The notes: generated by a model from the sequence alone, not told the origin. DNA of 64,000 nt from an uncultured Johnsonella sp. (GCA_937927235.1 CALBCM010000012.1:1-64000), one strand, 5' to 3'. Shown: positions 34,451 to 43,496, numbered from the stretch's first letter. Made by a program: numbers and translations.

Positions 34451-35728
34451 CTAATTATCCGTGTCTTCGTTATTTTTAATACAACTCTCAGATATTTCAG
34501 AAGTCGTATAAAAGTCTTTTGCTGCTTCCTCTGAAAGCTCCTTATCTTTAATATCAGTAATTTCTGAGCTTATATCATAGCTTTCAATATCATTAAAGGG
34601 TACCTGCTCTCTGTCAGATTCTCCTTCAGGCATATAGTCTATACCAATTTGGTCAAATAATCCACTTTTGATTGCACTGGTTTCATCCTTTATATCTATT
34701 TTATAGCCTGTAAGTCTGGCAGCGAGTCTGGCATTTTGACCCTCTTTGCCTATAGCAAGTGAAAGCTGATAATCGGGTACTATGACCTGTGCCTCTTTTT
34801 TTGACTCATCCGCCACCACACAAATCACCTTTGCAGGATTCAGGGCATTTTCTATAAGTGCTGCCGCATTTTCAGTCCAGTTTATTATGTCTATCTTTTC
34901 ACCCTTAAGCTCGGCAACAACTGCATTTACTCTTGAGCTGTTTATTCCTACACAGGCACCTACCGCATCTACCGCCTCGTTATGGCTAATAACTGCCATT
35001 TTGGTTCTTGAGCCGGGTTCTCTTGCTATAGACATTATTTCCACCGTACCCTCTTTAATCTCTGCTACTTCAGTCTCAAAAAGTCTTTTTACAAGGTCCG
35101 GATGAGTCCTTGACACCGTAATTCTCGGTCCCTTATTCGGACCCTTTACAGGCTCCTTAACCTCAAGTATATACACCTTTATTCTGTCCGTAGGTTCAAG
35201 ATGCTCACTCTTTACCTGCTCTTTTTCCAGCAGCATTGCATCACATCTTCCAAGGTTAATTGAGATATTATTTCCAATATATCTTTGAACTGTTCCTGTA
35301 ACAATATCTTTTTCCTTTTTAAAATATTCATTATAAATAGCTTTACGTTCTTCTTCTCTGATTTTTTGAAGTATGACATTTTTTGCCACCAGTGTTGCTA
35401 TACGTCCAAAATTTTTTGACTTCAAAGGTATCAGGACCTTATCTCCTATACTGTAATCGGCATCAATCTCCCTCGCTTCTTCAAGGCTTATCTTAAGAGC
35501 CTTTTCCTCATTTGTATTGCTCTCGTATTCTTCAACCACTTCCTTTTCCTGAAGAACTTGATAATCACAGGTTTGAGGGTCTATAATTACCTTTACATTG
35601 TCTGAAGTGCCATAATTATTTTTGCAGGCAGATAAAAGTGAATTTTCTATTGCCTCAATTAATACCTCCTTGCTTATATTTTTTTCCTTTTCAAGTACAT
35701 CCAGTGCTTCTAAAAGTTCTTTATTCAT
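34451..35728 (-). CDS. nusA: Transcription termination/antitermination protein NusA
   Basis: A 425-residue RNA-polymerase-associated factor that modulates pausing, termination and antitermination. It has the N-terminal RNAP-binding domain (MNKELLEALDVLEKEKNIS), an S1 domain near 130-200, and KH domains with IGKEGQNARLAARLTGYKIDI near the C-terminal half. The tail after the KH domains is long and acidic (about 75 residues). It follows rimP by 43 bases. Confidence 0.95.
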   Translation of the reverse strand: MNKELLEALDVLEKEKNISKEVLIEAIENSLLSACKNNYGTSDNVKVIIDPQTCDYQVLQEKEVVEEYESNTNEEKALKISLEEAREIDADYSIGDKVLIPLKSKNFGRIATLVAKNVILQKIREEERKAIYNEYFKKEKDIVTGTVQRYIGNNISINLGRCDAMLLEKEQVKSEHLEPTDRIKVYILEVKEPVKGPNKGPRITVSRTHPDLVKRLFETEVAEIKEGTVEIMSIAREPGSRTKMAVISHNEAVDAVGACVGINSSRVNAVVAELKGEKIDIINWTENAAALIENALNPAKVICVVADESKKEAQVIVPDYQLSLAIGKEGQNARLAARLTGYKIDIKDETSAIKSGLFDQIGIDYMPEGESDREQVPFNDIESYDISSEITDIKDKELSEEAAKDFYTTSEISESCIKNNEDTDN

Positions 35729-35771
35729 TTTCCCTTGTCCTCCTGATTAATCTGATGTCTTATCCAATCCT

Positions 35772-36341
35772 TTAAAAATCTGTTTTCAGTCTTACCAGTG
35801 CGATATCTGCACGCCTTACTGTCAGCAGATTGCCCGTATTTTCTCCAGCTAATTCCTCTCTGCTTGCAGCCGCTGCTTCGGCTGTATTTGCTCTTTTTTT
35901 ATTGTGTTTATTCAACTTTCGGCTCTTGCCGGGTTCCTTTTCAATATAAATATTTTCTTTGTCAAAGCCCCTTAGTATTCCTGTAAATTCCTTTTCACCT
36001 TTCAGTGAGGTATAAAGCTTTATCTCTACCTCTTTATTATTTTCTCTTTTAAAATCCTTATCCTTTTTAAGCTGTCTTCCAAGTCCCGGAGAGCTAACCT
36101 CAAGTATATAGCTTTCCTGTATAAAGTCCTCTCTGTCAAGCCAATCATTCAAAGCGTGACTTATGTTTACGCAGTCGTTAATGCTTATGCCTCCCTCTTT
36201 ATCCATATCGCAGTATACTCTGAGATAATGTTCAGAGCCTTCTTTTACAAATTCAACATTTACCACCTCAAAATTCATTTTTTCACTGATACTCTCAAGA
36301 AATTCCTCAGTTTTTTTTATGTATAGCTCAGTTTTCCCCAT
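35772..36341 (-). CDS. rimP: Ribosome maturation factor RimP
   Basis: Supports 30S maturation. The 189-residue protein has the N-terminal RimP domain with EVVNVEFVKEG.HYLRVYCDMDKEGGISINDC and the SSPGLGRQLKKDKDF motif. The C-terminal SH3-like domain carries an Ala/Lys/Asn-rich insertion of about 40 residues not usual in shorter RimP proteins. AGGAAG precedes the ATG. It is the first gene of the nusA-infB cluster; the leader upstream holds a hairpin with a T run. Confidence 0.93.
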   Translation of the reverse strand: MGKTELYIKKTEEFLESISEKMNFEVVNVEFVKEGSEHYLRVYCDMDKEGGISINDCVNISHALNDWLDREDFIQESYILEVSSPGLGRQLKKDKDFKRENNKEVEIKLYTSLKGEKEFTGILRGFDKENIYIEKEPGKSRKLNKHNKKRANTAEAAAASREELAGENTGNLLTVRRADIALVRLKTDF

Positions 36342-36395
36342 TTACTTCCTTTCTTTCAGCAAAGCCCGGTTAAATAATAAATATGTTAAACCATA

Positions 36396-36423
36396 GAAAA
36401 AGTGGACCGTGCTCGGTCCACTT
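36396..36423 (-). terminator. Hairpin with T run in the rimP leader
   Basis: Arms AAGTGGACCG and CGGTCCACTT (36400-36409, 36414-36423) with a four-base loop, followed on the minus strand by TTTTTC. If the promoter at 36447-36475 is used, this is an attenuator at the start of the rimP-nusA-infB transcript rather than an end-of-gene terminator. Confidence 0.65.
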
Positions 36424-36446
36424 AATAATAATCTGATACAGGTATA

Positions 36447-36475
36447 ATGATAACATTAAACTTAATTAAATGCAA
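36447..36475 (-). promoter_or_regulatory. Possible rimP operon promoter
   Basis: TTGCAT (36470-36475), 17 bases, TATCAT (36447-36452). The transcript would start near 36440 and enter the hairpin at 36423-36400 within about 17 bases. Confidence 0.5.
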
Positions 36476-36799
36476 GAAGTAATCAGTATATTTATTTTAC
36501 TTATTTTATTATCTGGTATAATTTGCTTAATAGAGCTTCTGCATTCCGGTATCATGGAACTGGGAGGGTCATTTTTACCTGAATGCAGAATCTCTGATAT
36601 GAAAGTTTTCCGATTACAAAAACAGCCAAAACTCTCCTGAATGTATACGGGGCATCAAAAAAAGGTGCGACAAAGCCTGTTTTTAATACTACAGCATGGT
36701 TAAAAAAATGCTGCAAACTTTCATTAACAGCGTTCATGTTCCGGCAGAACCGGCTACAACGCTTACACGTATATACTATCATAGTAAAGGTTAAGAAAA

Positions 36800-36868
36800 G
36801 GTTAAGAAAAACACTTTATAAAGTATTTTTCTTAACCTTTTTCCAGGCTAAATCAATTCAGCCTGGAA
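36800..36868 (-). terminator. Tandem hairpins after the aminopeptidase gene
   Basis: First on the minus strand comes a 9-bp stem (TTCCAGGCT with AGCCTGGAA, 36841-36849 and 36860-36868). Then comes a long stem with arms GGTTAAGAAAAA and TTTTTCTTAACC (36800-36811 and 36826-36837) and one internal mismatch, followed by TTTTC. Termination of the aminopeptidase transcript is likely. Confidence 0.7.
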
Positions 36869-36875
36869 ATAAGTC

Positions 36876-38663
36876 TTAGATTGCTCTTGTATATTTCTTA
36901 AGCCATTCCTTCTCTTCATCATTGAGGAATTCGGCAGTCTTATCATAAACCTGCTTATGATAATCATTCAAAAGCTTTATATCTTCCGCAGTCATTACAC
37001 TCTTGTCAACTGCATCAAGGTCCATAGGAACAAAGGTAATAGGCTCAAAATGCATAAACTGACCATATTCATTCTTTGTGCCGTTTACTACAAGCAGCTC
37101 ATTTTCAAGGCGGATTCCATGTGAACCGTCAATATAAATTCCCGGCTCATCAGTAATTACCATGCCTGCTTCAAAAGGCTGGTTGTCGTTGGGGCTGTTT
37201 CTCCATCTTACGCCTGAAGGTCCTTCATGTATGTTGAGCAGGTAGCCTACTCCATGTCCGGTACCATGATTATAGTCTAAATCTCTGGCCCAGAAAGGTG
37301 TTCTTGTAATTATATCTACATTTGTACTGTTTGCACCATACTTGAATCTTGCCACTCCAAGTCTTAAATTGGCAATCAGCACGAGGGTAAAATGCTCTTT
37401 CATAATTGCAGGAACTTCGCCAAGTGCATAGGTTCTTGTAATATCCGTTGAGCCCTCATAAAAGCCTGCCCCTGTATCTGTAAGGAAAAGATACCCGGGC
37501 TTAAGCTCCACATTGGTTTCTTCGGTAGCACTGTAGTGAATTATAGCTCCATGCTCTGCAAAGGCAACTATAGGCTCGAAGCTCGGACGTATAAAATTGC
37601 CCATCTGAGCACGGAATTCGTCAAGCTTTTCTGAAGCTGAAAGCTCAGTAATTTTAATCTTGCCTACATTCTCTTTAATCCACTTCATAAATCTAATATG
37701 TGCGACACCATCTTTAATCTGCGCCTTGCGAATATTTTCGATTTCAACCTCATTTTTAACTGACTTAAGTAAAATCTCAGGATTTCTCTCGTCAACCTTT
37801 TTAACCTTCTCAGGAATATTGTTGTAAAGTGCATAGTTAAGTCTTCCTGAATCAAGAAGCACTACATCATTATCATTTAATTTCTTTATATCTTCATAAA
37901 TATCATTATAAGGATGCAACACTACATTATCCTTAGCGAGAGCAGCTTTAATTTCATCATTAAGCTTGCTTTCATCAATATAGAGCTCAACCTTATCCAT
38001 AGTAATTACAGCATAAGAAAGAAGCAGCGGGAAGAATTCAATATCATTGCCACGTATATTAAGTATCCAGCAAATATCATCAAGAGTAGTAAGAACATGT
38101 TTGTCGGCACCTACTTTCTGCATTTCTTCACGAACTCTTTTAAGTTTGCTTTCAGTAGTTTCTCCGGCATATTTTATATCAAGATAAAAAGCAGGCTCTT
38201 TTGAAAGAGGAGGTCTGTCAGTCCAGATTTCATCAATTAAATCGCAGTCATAACAGACTCTTCCCTGTTTTTCCTCAACTATTTTTGCATAGCCCACGCC
38301 ATCTGACATGGAAACAACCCTGCCGTCAAATCCAAGCACTGCATTTTTGGGAAGTGCTTCACTAATATATTCATTAATAGTAGGTACCCCGGGATTTCCC
38401 ATTTTCATAAGTGAAACGCCTGTACCTTCAAGCTGCTGTGAAGCCTGAAGGAAATATCTTCCATCGGTCCAGAGTCTTGCATCATCTTTTGTTATAATCG
38501 CTGTTCCCTGTGAGCCTGAAAAGCCGGTTATAAATTTTCTGGCTTTAAAATGCTCTCCTACGTACTCTGTCTGATGAAAATCGGCTGTCGGAACTATATA
38601 CATATCTATCTTTCTCTCAGCCATAAGTTTGCGAAGCTTTTCTATTCTTTCTTTTATTTCCAT
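36876..38663 (-). CDS. Xaa-Pro aminopeptidase, M24B family
   Basis: A 595-residue metallopeptidase of the aminopeptidase P type that removes an N-terminal residue before proline. It has two creatinase-like N-terminal domains (from about residues 5 and 160) and a pita-bread catalytic domain. Metal ligands lie in LTDTGAGFYEGSTDITRTY, GTGHGVGY, TDEPGIY and ENELLVV. The three-domain layout resembles eukaryotic XPNPEP1 rather than the shorter PepP. The ATG at 38663 follows AGGAG by nine bases; an earlier TTG would add eight residues. It has its own promoter (38769-38797) and terminator, so it is monocistronic, and it complements the peptide transporters in using peptides. Confidence 0.93.
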   Translation of the reverse strand: MEIKERIEKLRKLMAERKIDMYIVPTADFHQTEYVGEHFKARKFITGFSGSQGTAIITKDDARLWTDGRYFLQASQQLEGTGVSLMKMGNPGVPTINEYISEALPKNAVLGFDGRVVSMSDGVGYAKIVEEKQGRVCYDCDLIDEIWTDRPPLSKEPAFYLDIKYAGETTESKLKRVREEMQKVGADKHVLTTLDDICWILNIRGNDIEFFPLLLSYAVITMDKVELYIDESKLNDEIKAALAKDNVVLHPYNDIYEDIKKLNDNDVVLLDSGRLNYALYNNIPEKVKKVDERNPEILLKSVKNEVEIENIRKAQIKDGVAHIRFMKWIKENVGKIKITELSASEKLDEFRAQMGNFIRPSFEPIVAFAEHGAIIHYSATEETNVELKPGYLFLTDTGAGFYEGSTDITRTYALGEVPAIMKEHFTLVLIANLRLGVARFKYGANSTNVDIITRTPFWARDLDYNHGTGHGVGYLLNIHEGPSGVRWRNSPNDNQPFEAGMVITDEPGIYIDGSHGIRLENELLVVNGTKNEYGQFMHFEPITFVPMDLDAVDKSVMTAEDIKLLNDYHKQVYDKTAEFLNDEEKEWLKKYTRAI

Positions 38664-38768
38664 ATTCTTACTCTCCTTTGCTGACAAGTATTTTGTTTGG
38701 TGTAAGATACACTTGAAGCAGAACTTATTATTCTAATTAAAATAGTATAAACAGCTGCTTTGCATACT

Positions 38769-38797
38769 ACTATACATCAGCCATCTGTATAAATCAA
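38769..38797 (-). promoter_or_regulatory. Promoter of the aminopeptidase gene
   Basis: TTGATT (38792-38797), 17 bases, TATAGT (38769-38774) on the minus strand, about 105 bases before the start codon. Confidence 0.6.
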
Positions 38798-38838
38798 GCC
38801 TAATAAAAAACTTTTCCTGCTGTATTTTTTACTATTTT

Positions 38839-39657
38839 TTATGCTCCGGTTTCTGTCCACATACTATTAATCAGACCTTCCGGCACTATAATTTCTTTTT
38901 TAGAGGCGGCAGACAGTGCCGCCCCTACTGCACCCGCATATCTGCCAAGCACATGCGTTTTTATATCCTTCCCCAATTTTCGAGATAATATCTCTACAAA
39001 ATACGGCATTTGGCAAAGCCCTCCGGTTAAAAACACTCTATCCGCAAACCCATGTCTTTTGCATAAATTTGATACTCTTTCAGCGACTGAATTGATAACT
39101 CCGGCAGCTATATCTTCTCTTTTTTCTCCTGCGCCTATATGGCTTATGACCTCAGATTCAGCAAAAACGGTACACATGGAGCTTATAGAAAGCGGCTTCC
39201 CGGCTTTTGCCATACCGTAAAGCTCATCAAAAGTAGCTCCCAGACGATTTGCCATAATCTCTATAAACTTGCCGGTACCGGCGGCACATTTATCATTCAT
39301 CAAAAAATCTCTTACCTGAGCTCCCTCAAGGCTTATTATCTTGGTATCCTGACCGCCCACATCAATCACTGTACAGTCAGCACCGAAAAGTGCATAAGCC
39401 CCCTTTCCATGACAGGTAATTTCAGTAACAACCTTATCAGCATAATCGACACAAATTCTTCCATAGCCTGTAGCAACACATCTCATATTTTCGGCATAGC
39501 CCTTTTGCTCCAGCATAGTATAAATAACCTTGGCGGTTTCTTTGCTGTTCCAGCCTGTAGGCAGATTAAAGCATTCAAGAAGCTTTTCACTGTCAAGCAC
39601 TGCCACCTTGGAGGCAGTAGAACCTATATCCACTCCTGCAAAATAATCATAATCCAT
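38839..39657 (-). CDS. HgdC/BcrA-type ATPase (dehydratase activator or double-cubane reductase)
   Basis: A 272-residue ASKHA-fold ATPase that uses ATP to push electrons of low potential onto a partner FeS protein. It has phosphate loops GVDIGSTASK and DVGGQDTK. Cys124 (NDKCAAGTGKF) and Cys162 (SSMCTVFAESE) are the usual ligands for a [4Fe-4S] cluster shared by the dimer. The upstream HgdB-like gene (15-base gap) is its likely partner. Because only one dehydratase-type subunit is encoded, this pair may be a double-cubane cluster protein and its reductase instead of a true hydroxyacyl-CoA dehydratase. Confidence 0.85.
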   Translation of the reverse strand: MDYDYFAGVDIGSTASKVAVLDSEKLLECFNLPTGWNSKETAKVIYTMLEQKGYAENMRCVATGYGRICVDYADKVVTEITCHGKGAYALFGADCTVIDVGGQDTKIISLEGAQVRDFLMNDKCAAGTGKFIEIMANRLGATFDELYGMAKAGKPLSISSMCTVFAESEVISHIGAGEKREDIAAGVINSVAERVSNLCKRHGFADRVFLTGGLCQMPYFVEILSRKLGKDIKTHVLGRYAGAVGAALSAASKKEIIVPEGLINSMWTETGA

Positions 39658-39672
39658 AAACTATCCCTTTTA

Positions 39673-40821
39673 TTATTTATCAATGGTTTCAAGAAAGGCC
39701 TCAAGCCTTGTGTTTATCTGTCCTATATCAGCCTTTGAGTAATCCGTTTCTATCATTATATAGGATTTTCCCTTATCTGTTACAGCTTTTTTAACATAAT
39801 GCGACTCAATCGCAAAGGTATGACACGCCTGCAATATAATCTCCAACACTCCGTCAACATGATATTCATCTATCATTTCTCTTATATAGTCAAGTCTTGC
39901 AGTATTTGGGCTCATAATTGAGCAGTTTATATTGAGATATTTCTTTGCAAGCGCTTCATAAGGCGGCAAATTCGGGTCTACCTTTTCTATTTTTTCTCTC
40001 GTAGCATTGCAGGCATCAAAGGCAACTACATCTGCGCCAAGTTCTTCAAGGGCTTTTACAGTCTTATCCCTTACTCCTCCATTAGGGCAGCCCGTCACTA
40101 AAATTCTGGGTCTTTTTGAGGGCTTTCCCTTATAATTTTCTTCCCAGTCACTTAATACCTCTTCAGTTCTCGCTTCTATCTGTGCTATGCGCTCATTTAT
40201 ATCCGGCATAAAGCTAAGTGAATCCAGCTTGGTTCCAAGCTCATAGCCGCTTATAGGAGAAGGGTCCAGCTTTCCAAGCTCAAGAAATTTAAGCACGGAC
40301 TCTCTTTCTATATTTTTTAATTCTATATTTTTTTTAATTTCGTCTTCTGTTATAGTTATATTATAAAAACTTTCCAGCTTTTCCTTAAACCTTACCATCT
40401 CGTGCTCCCATGAAGTAAGTGCTATTTCATCTCTGTGATTAGGCAGCTTCATTACATAGGTTTCCTTAAGCTCATTCATAAGCTCAAACATCTTTCTTTT
40501 TCCATCACAGGTGGTTTCTCCCACGATTAAATCAGAAAAATAAAAATATGGGCAGGTATCGGTAAGTGCAAAGCCATAGCTTGCTTTTATAAGCGGGCAG
40601 AGGTTTCTGGGAAGATGAGCCTCGGCTGCATTAATAGGCTCCTCGCTTGTAGCACACAGTGATACCGGAGCGGCTTTTGCAGCCATAATCAGTTCTAAAG
40701 GTACAAATGAGCAGTATATACCTATAACTCTCCCCCCGTTCTCTTTTAATTTTTTCATTTTCATAAATCCCGACTGACGGGCTTCATTAAATGTTTCAAA
40801 ATTTTCAGGTAATTTAAGCAT
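39673..40821 (-). CDS. 2-hydroxyacyl-CoA dehydratase HgdB/D-like FeS protein
   Basis: A 382-residue protein of the HgdB/2-hydroxyglutaryl-CoA dehydratase D-component family. Cysteines lie in IYCSFVP, RNLCPLIKASYGF, DTCPYF and ETTCDGKRKM in the first half and TGCPNGG and LQACHTF in the second; CPLIKA and TTCDG are typical cluster-binding motifs. The ATG at 40821 follows GGAGG by seven bases; an earlier start at 40845 lacks a site. With the activator downstream it forms a two-gene unit. No CoA transferase, acyl-CoA dehydrogenase or second HgdA-like subunit adjoins it, so its substrate is unknown. Confidence 0.83.
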   Translation of the reverse strand: MLKLPENFETFNEARQSGFMKMKKLKENGGRVIGIYCSFVPLELIMAAKAAPVSLCATSEEPINAAEAHLPRNLCPLIKASYGFALTDTCPYFYFSDLIVGETTCDGKRKMFELMNELKETYVMKLPNHRDEIALTSWEHEMVRFKEKLESFYNITITEDEIKKNIELKNIERESVLKFLELGKLDPSPISGYELGTKLDSLSFMPDINERIAQIEARTEEVLSDWEENYKGKPSKRPRILVTGCPNGGVRDKTVKALEELGADVVAFDACNATREKIEKVDPNLPPYEALAKKYLNINCSIMSPNTARLDYIREMIDEYHVDGVLEIILQACHTFAIESHYVKKAVTDKGKSYIMIETDYSKADIGQINTRLEAFLETIDK

Positions 40822-40884
40822 ATTGTTTCCTCCATAAAATATCAATTTGAAATATAAAGCTTAGATATTTCTATATCAGAGTAT

Positions 40885-40912
40885 ATTATACAATAGATAA
40901 CTTCAAAATCAA
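40885..40912 (-). promoter_or_regulatory. Promoter of the HgdB/HgdC-type pair
   Basis: TTGATT (40907-40912), a 16-base spacer and TATAAT (40885-40890) on the minus strand, about 65 bases before the HgdB-like start codon. Confidence 0.6.
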
Positions 40913-40931
40913 ACTTAATATTACGAATTCC

Positions 40932-42395
40932 CTAAACCCCTCTAAATCCATTAGTAAACTGCCTGATGTTCTCATACCCGATTGCCAAATTAATGTTTTG
41001 TCCGCTGTCAATTCCCGCCGTGCTTATACCTATTACCTCGCCATACATGTTAAGTACCGCACCGCCTGAGCTTCCATGAGATATCGGGGCGGTAAATTGT
41101 ATCATGTCAACCTTATTGATATTTCTAAAGCCTGAGATAATTCCGTCTGAAACTGAATTAAAAAGTCCCAGCGGGCTTCCTATCGCAACCACCTTCTGCC
41201 CTCTGACGAGCTCTTTTTCACCACTGTATAGGGGAATGGGGTTTAGCACTCTGTTTATTCTTATTACTGCCAAATCAGTCAGTTGATTATATTTTATAAG
41301 CTCATCAGTAGAATATACCTTCTCATCATCCTCTATTCTTACTGAATAAAATCTTCCACCTGAAGCGACATGATTATTGGTCAATATAAAGCCTCCTTTT
41401 CCAATCATAATTCCTGAGCCAGTACCTATTACCTCACCTTCAGCATCATGTATCGCAATCAATACTACGGAGGAAGCCAGCTTTGCAAGCTCTTCAAAGC
41501 TTTTTTCTTCTCTTATATTGTTATTCATATTGAAGGGACTTTTTGTAACTCCCCGCTGCTGCCGGTTTACATCAGGAGGTCTTACAGCCGAGCCTTGTTT
41601 TTTTCCGGCAGGTCTTGGAGGAATCACTACCTTTACCGCCTTTTTATTTTCGGATTCACCAATTACCGTATTTGTACCAAGGCTTTCTTTTTCAGCACTT
41701 GCCTTTGATGCAGAACTTATATACGGTTTAATCACTGCAGTGCCATAAGCCCCAAGCAGTAATTTTTGAGAATACTTAAGCAGCTCATTTACTGCTTCTG
41801 TATCTTCTCTGTTTTGTATTAGAAGCACATCACAGCCAATAAAGGTCAAAAATAAATAAAATAAATATTCCCGTTCTTTTACAACGTTATCGGCAATAAC
41901 TTTTATTAAGCTTTTTTCATTCCAATCCTTTAATACCTCTGACATAAGCATATCAATCTGGTAAAACGTTTTAACTGCAAAATTCTTAATAATTGAAGAG
42001 CTGACGACTTTTCCAAATGACTTATATTTGTCACATACTGTACCTAAGGCGTAGGAGATCGCGTTTTTTAGTTCAACATTTAATACAATATTTCTAAAGC
42101 CTCCCATATAGCCCGGCTCCCATTTTTCGTAAAGCTCTGTATAATAATTGGAGTCCTCTATCTTATTAATCTTCGGCAGGCTGCTTATCCGAACGTATTT
42201 AACTCTATTATTCGACATTTCAATCTCCATTTGCTTATCCATCTCGTCAATCGTCTTTTGGATAGCTTTAGTTTCGCCCACAGCTCTTATAAAATATACA
42301 TCTCTTATATCATTATTACAGCCCCCCTTTACCTGCAAAAAATCATCTATTGAAGTAATATTCAAAATATTATGTCTATAATTGACTCTTGGCAT
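40932..42395 (-). CDS. Trypsin-like serine protease with an unassigned N-terminal domain
   Basis: A 487-residue protein. The C-terminal 190 residues are an S1C (HtrA/DegP-type) protease domain with the triad His342 (TNNHVAS), Asp374 (LTDLAVIR) and Ser443 (HGSSGGAV). The usual GNSGG reads GSSGG. No PDZ domain follows. The first 240 residues lack a signal peptide or transmembrane helix. One part (REYLFYLFLTFIGCDVLLIQ) loosely resembles YceG-type stress-operon proteins, which is tentative. A Pro/Lys linker joins the halves. The protein is probably cytoplasmic, unusual for the HtrA group. The ATG at 42395 fits GGTG spacing better than the GTG at 42407. Confidence 0.75.
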   Translation of the reverse strand: MPRVNYRHNILNITSIDDFLQVKGGCNNDIRDVYFIRAVGETKAIQKTIDEMDKQMEIEMSNNRVKYVRISSLPKINKIEDSNYYTELYEKWEPGYMGGFRNIVLNVELKNAISYALGTVCDKYKSFGKVVSSSIIKNFAVKTFYQIDMLMSEVLKDWNEKSLIKVIADNVVKEREYLFYLFLTFIGCDVLLIQNREDTEAVNELLKYSQKLLLGAYGTAVIKPYISSASKASAEKESLGTNTVIGESENKKAVKVVIPPRPAGKKQGSAVRPPDVNRQQRGVTKSPFNMNNNIREEKSFEELAKLASSVVLIAIHDAEGEVIGTGSGIMIGKGGFILTNNHVASGGRFYSVRIEDDEKVYSTDELIKYNQLTDLAVIRINRVLNPIPLYSGEKELVRGQKVVAIGSPLGLFNSVSDGIISGFRNINKVDMIQFTAPISHGSSGGAVLNMYGEVIGISTAGIDSGQNINLAIGYENIRQFTNGFRGV

Positions 42396-42441
42396 AAGAG
42401 TATGCACCGCCTTTCCATATTATATTGTCTGTCATGTTTAT

Positions 42442-42502
42442 CCGGCTTTAATCATAATATAAAAAGCGTTATTCGTGAACTACCTATTGTCTATAAAGCC
42501 GG
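42442..42502. repeat. Spaced inverted repeat around the protease gene promoter region
   Basis: CCGGCTTTA (42442-42450) and TAAAGCCGG (42494-42502) are perfect 9-bp inverted arms. They flank a weak promoter-like TTCACG-17-TATGAT on the minus strand. Two operator half-sites or a leader hairpin are possible. Confidence 0.45.
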
Positions 42503-42577
42503 TAAAATTGCAATCACATTTTTTCAAATCTATTTTGATGCTTCGCTTTAAAGCAGAATTATTACCATAACAAAGCA

Positions 42578-42615
42578 ATAAAAAAATCCCTGCCGCCTTA
42601 AAGCAGCAAAGATTT
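42578..42615 (-). terminator. Terminator after degV
   Basis: A 13-bp stem with G-U pairs (42584-42596 with 42603-42615) and a six-base loop, followed on the minus strand by a T-rich run. It begins 12 bases after the degV stop codon. Confidence 0.8.
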
Positions 42616-42627
42616 TATATAATAATT

Positions 42628-43476
42628 TTATCCAAGTCCTACCACTATTCCTCCATCACAGGCATATACAGTTGCTACTCCGGCAGCCTCACTTATCACA
42701 ATATCCTTAAACTGTCTGGTATTCCTGAAAAGCTCGGCTACATATTCGCTCCTTTCAGGATTATTTACATGAGTTATCACCACCGTCTTTTCACCCGGAA
42801 GCAGCTTGGCATCCTTTTGGGCTATTTCCACCAGCTTTGCGAGGGCTTTATTTATTCCCCTTGCCTGGTCCAGCTTGATTATCCGCCCGCCTTCAGCTCC
42901 CATGACAGGCTTAATATTAAGTCTGGTAGCAAAAAATGCTGACAGCCCTGAAAGTCTGCCATTTTTTCTGAGGGTTTCCAGGTCTTCAAGTACAAAATAG
43001 GTTTTAGCTCTGTCTCTGAATTTAGTTATTTCATCACAGATTTTATTAAAATCAAAGCCTTGATTTATAAGCCTCTCCAGCTCTATAAATATCCTGAGCT
43101 GAGTGGCGGAAGCTCCATGTGAACTTAACACAAATATATTTTTTATACCGCTTCCATGCTCTTCTTCAAAAAGCTGCCTGCCAATTACAGCACTCTGATA
43201 GGTCCCGCTTAAATGCTCTGAAAGAGTTATAACAAATATATTATCTTCCTCACATTCATAAGCATTTTTAAAATTCTGTGGTGAGGGACAAGCGGTTTTT
43301 GAAGAGGTATTTGACTTTTTTACTCTATTTAAAAAATCCTTCTGATTAAATGAAGCATCGTCTAATATCTGGTAATTTCCTATCTGAAGCGAAAGAGGAA
43401 CTATAGTATAATGAGGGTCTGCTTTCCTGCCTGCATCAAGGTCCGAGCAGCTGTCACCTATAAGTCTGTATTTCAT
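42628..43476 (-). CDS. DegV family fatty-acid-binding protein
   Basis: A 282-residue protein of the DegV/FakB fold, which holds a fatty acid between two domains; some members present it to FakA kinase. It has the N-terminal GDSCSDL and the TSQPS-like SSKTACPSPQNF segment, a SxHLSGTYQSA motif and C-terminal residues CDGGIVVGLG. No FakA gene lies nearby. AAAGG is six bases before the ATG. A sigma-A promoter at 43589-43617 and a structured leader precede it. Confidence 0.9.
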   Translation of the reverse strand: MKYRLIGDSCSDLDAGRKADPHYTIVPLSLQIGNYQILDDASFNQKDFLNRVKKSNTSSKTACPSPQNFKNAYECEEDNIFVITLSEHLSGTYQSAVIGRQLFEEEHGSGIKNIFVLSSHGASATQLRIFIELERLINQGFDFNKICDEITKFRDRAKTYFVLEDLETLRKNGRLSGLSAFFATRLNIKPVMGAEGGRIIKLDQARGINKALAKLVEIAQKDAKLLPGEKTVVITHVNNPERSEYVAELFRNTRQFKDIVISEAAGVATVYACDGGIVVGLG

Positions 43477-43496
43477 AAATTAAAGCCTTTCTTTTG

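Larger units (their letters stand above)
36342..36875. other. 534-bp gap between pepP-like and rimP genes
   Basis: It holds, from the right, two hairpins after the aminopeptidase gene (36800-36868), a stretch with short broken open frames (about 36540-36785), a possible rimP promoter (36447-36475) and a hairpin in the rimP leader (36400-36423). The broken-frame stretch may be a decayed gene, but no frame could be assigned to a family. Confidence 0.55.

Noticed and set aside
36552..36782. 76-codon minus-strand open frame
   Set aside because: No family, no ribosome binding site and odd composition; left only as a possible remnant region.
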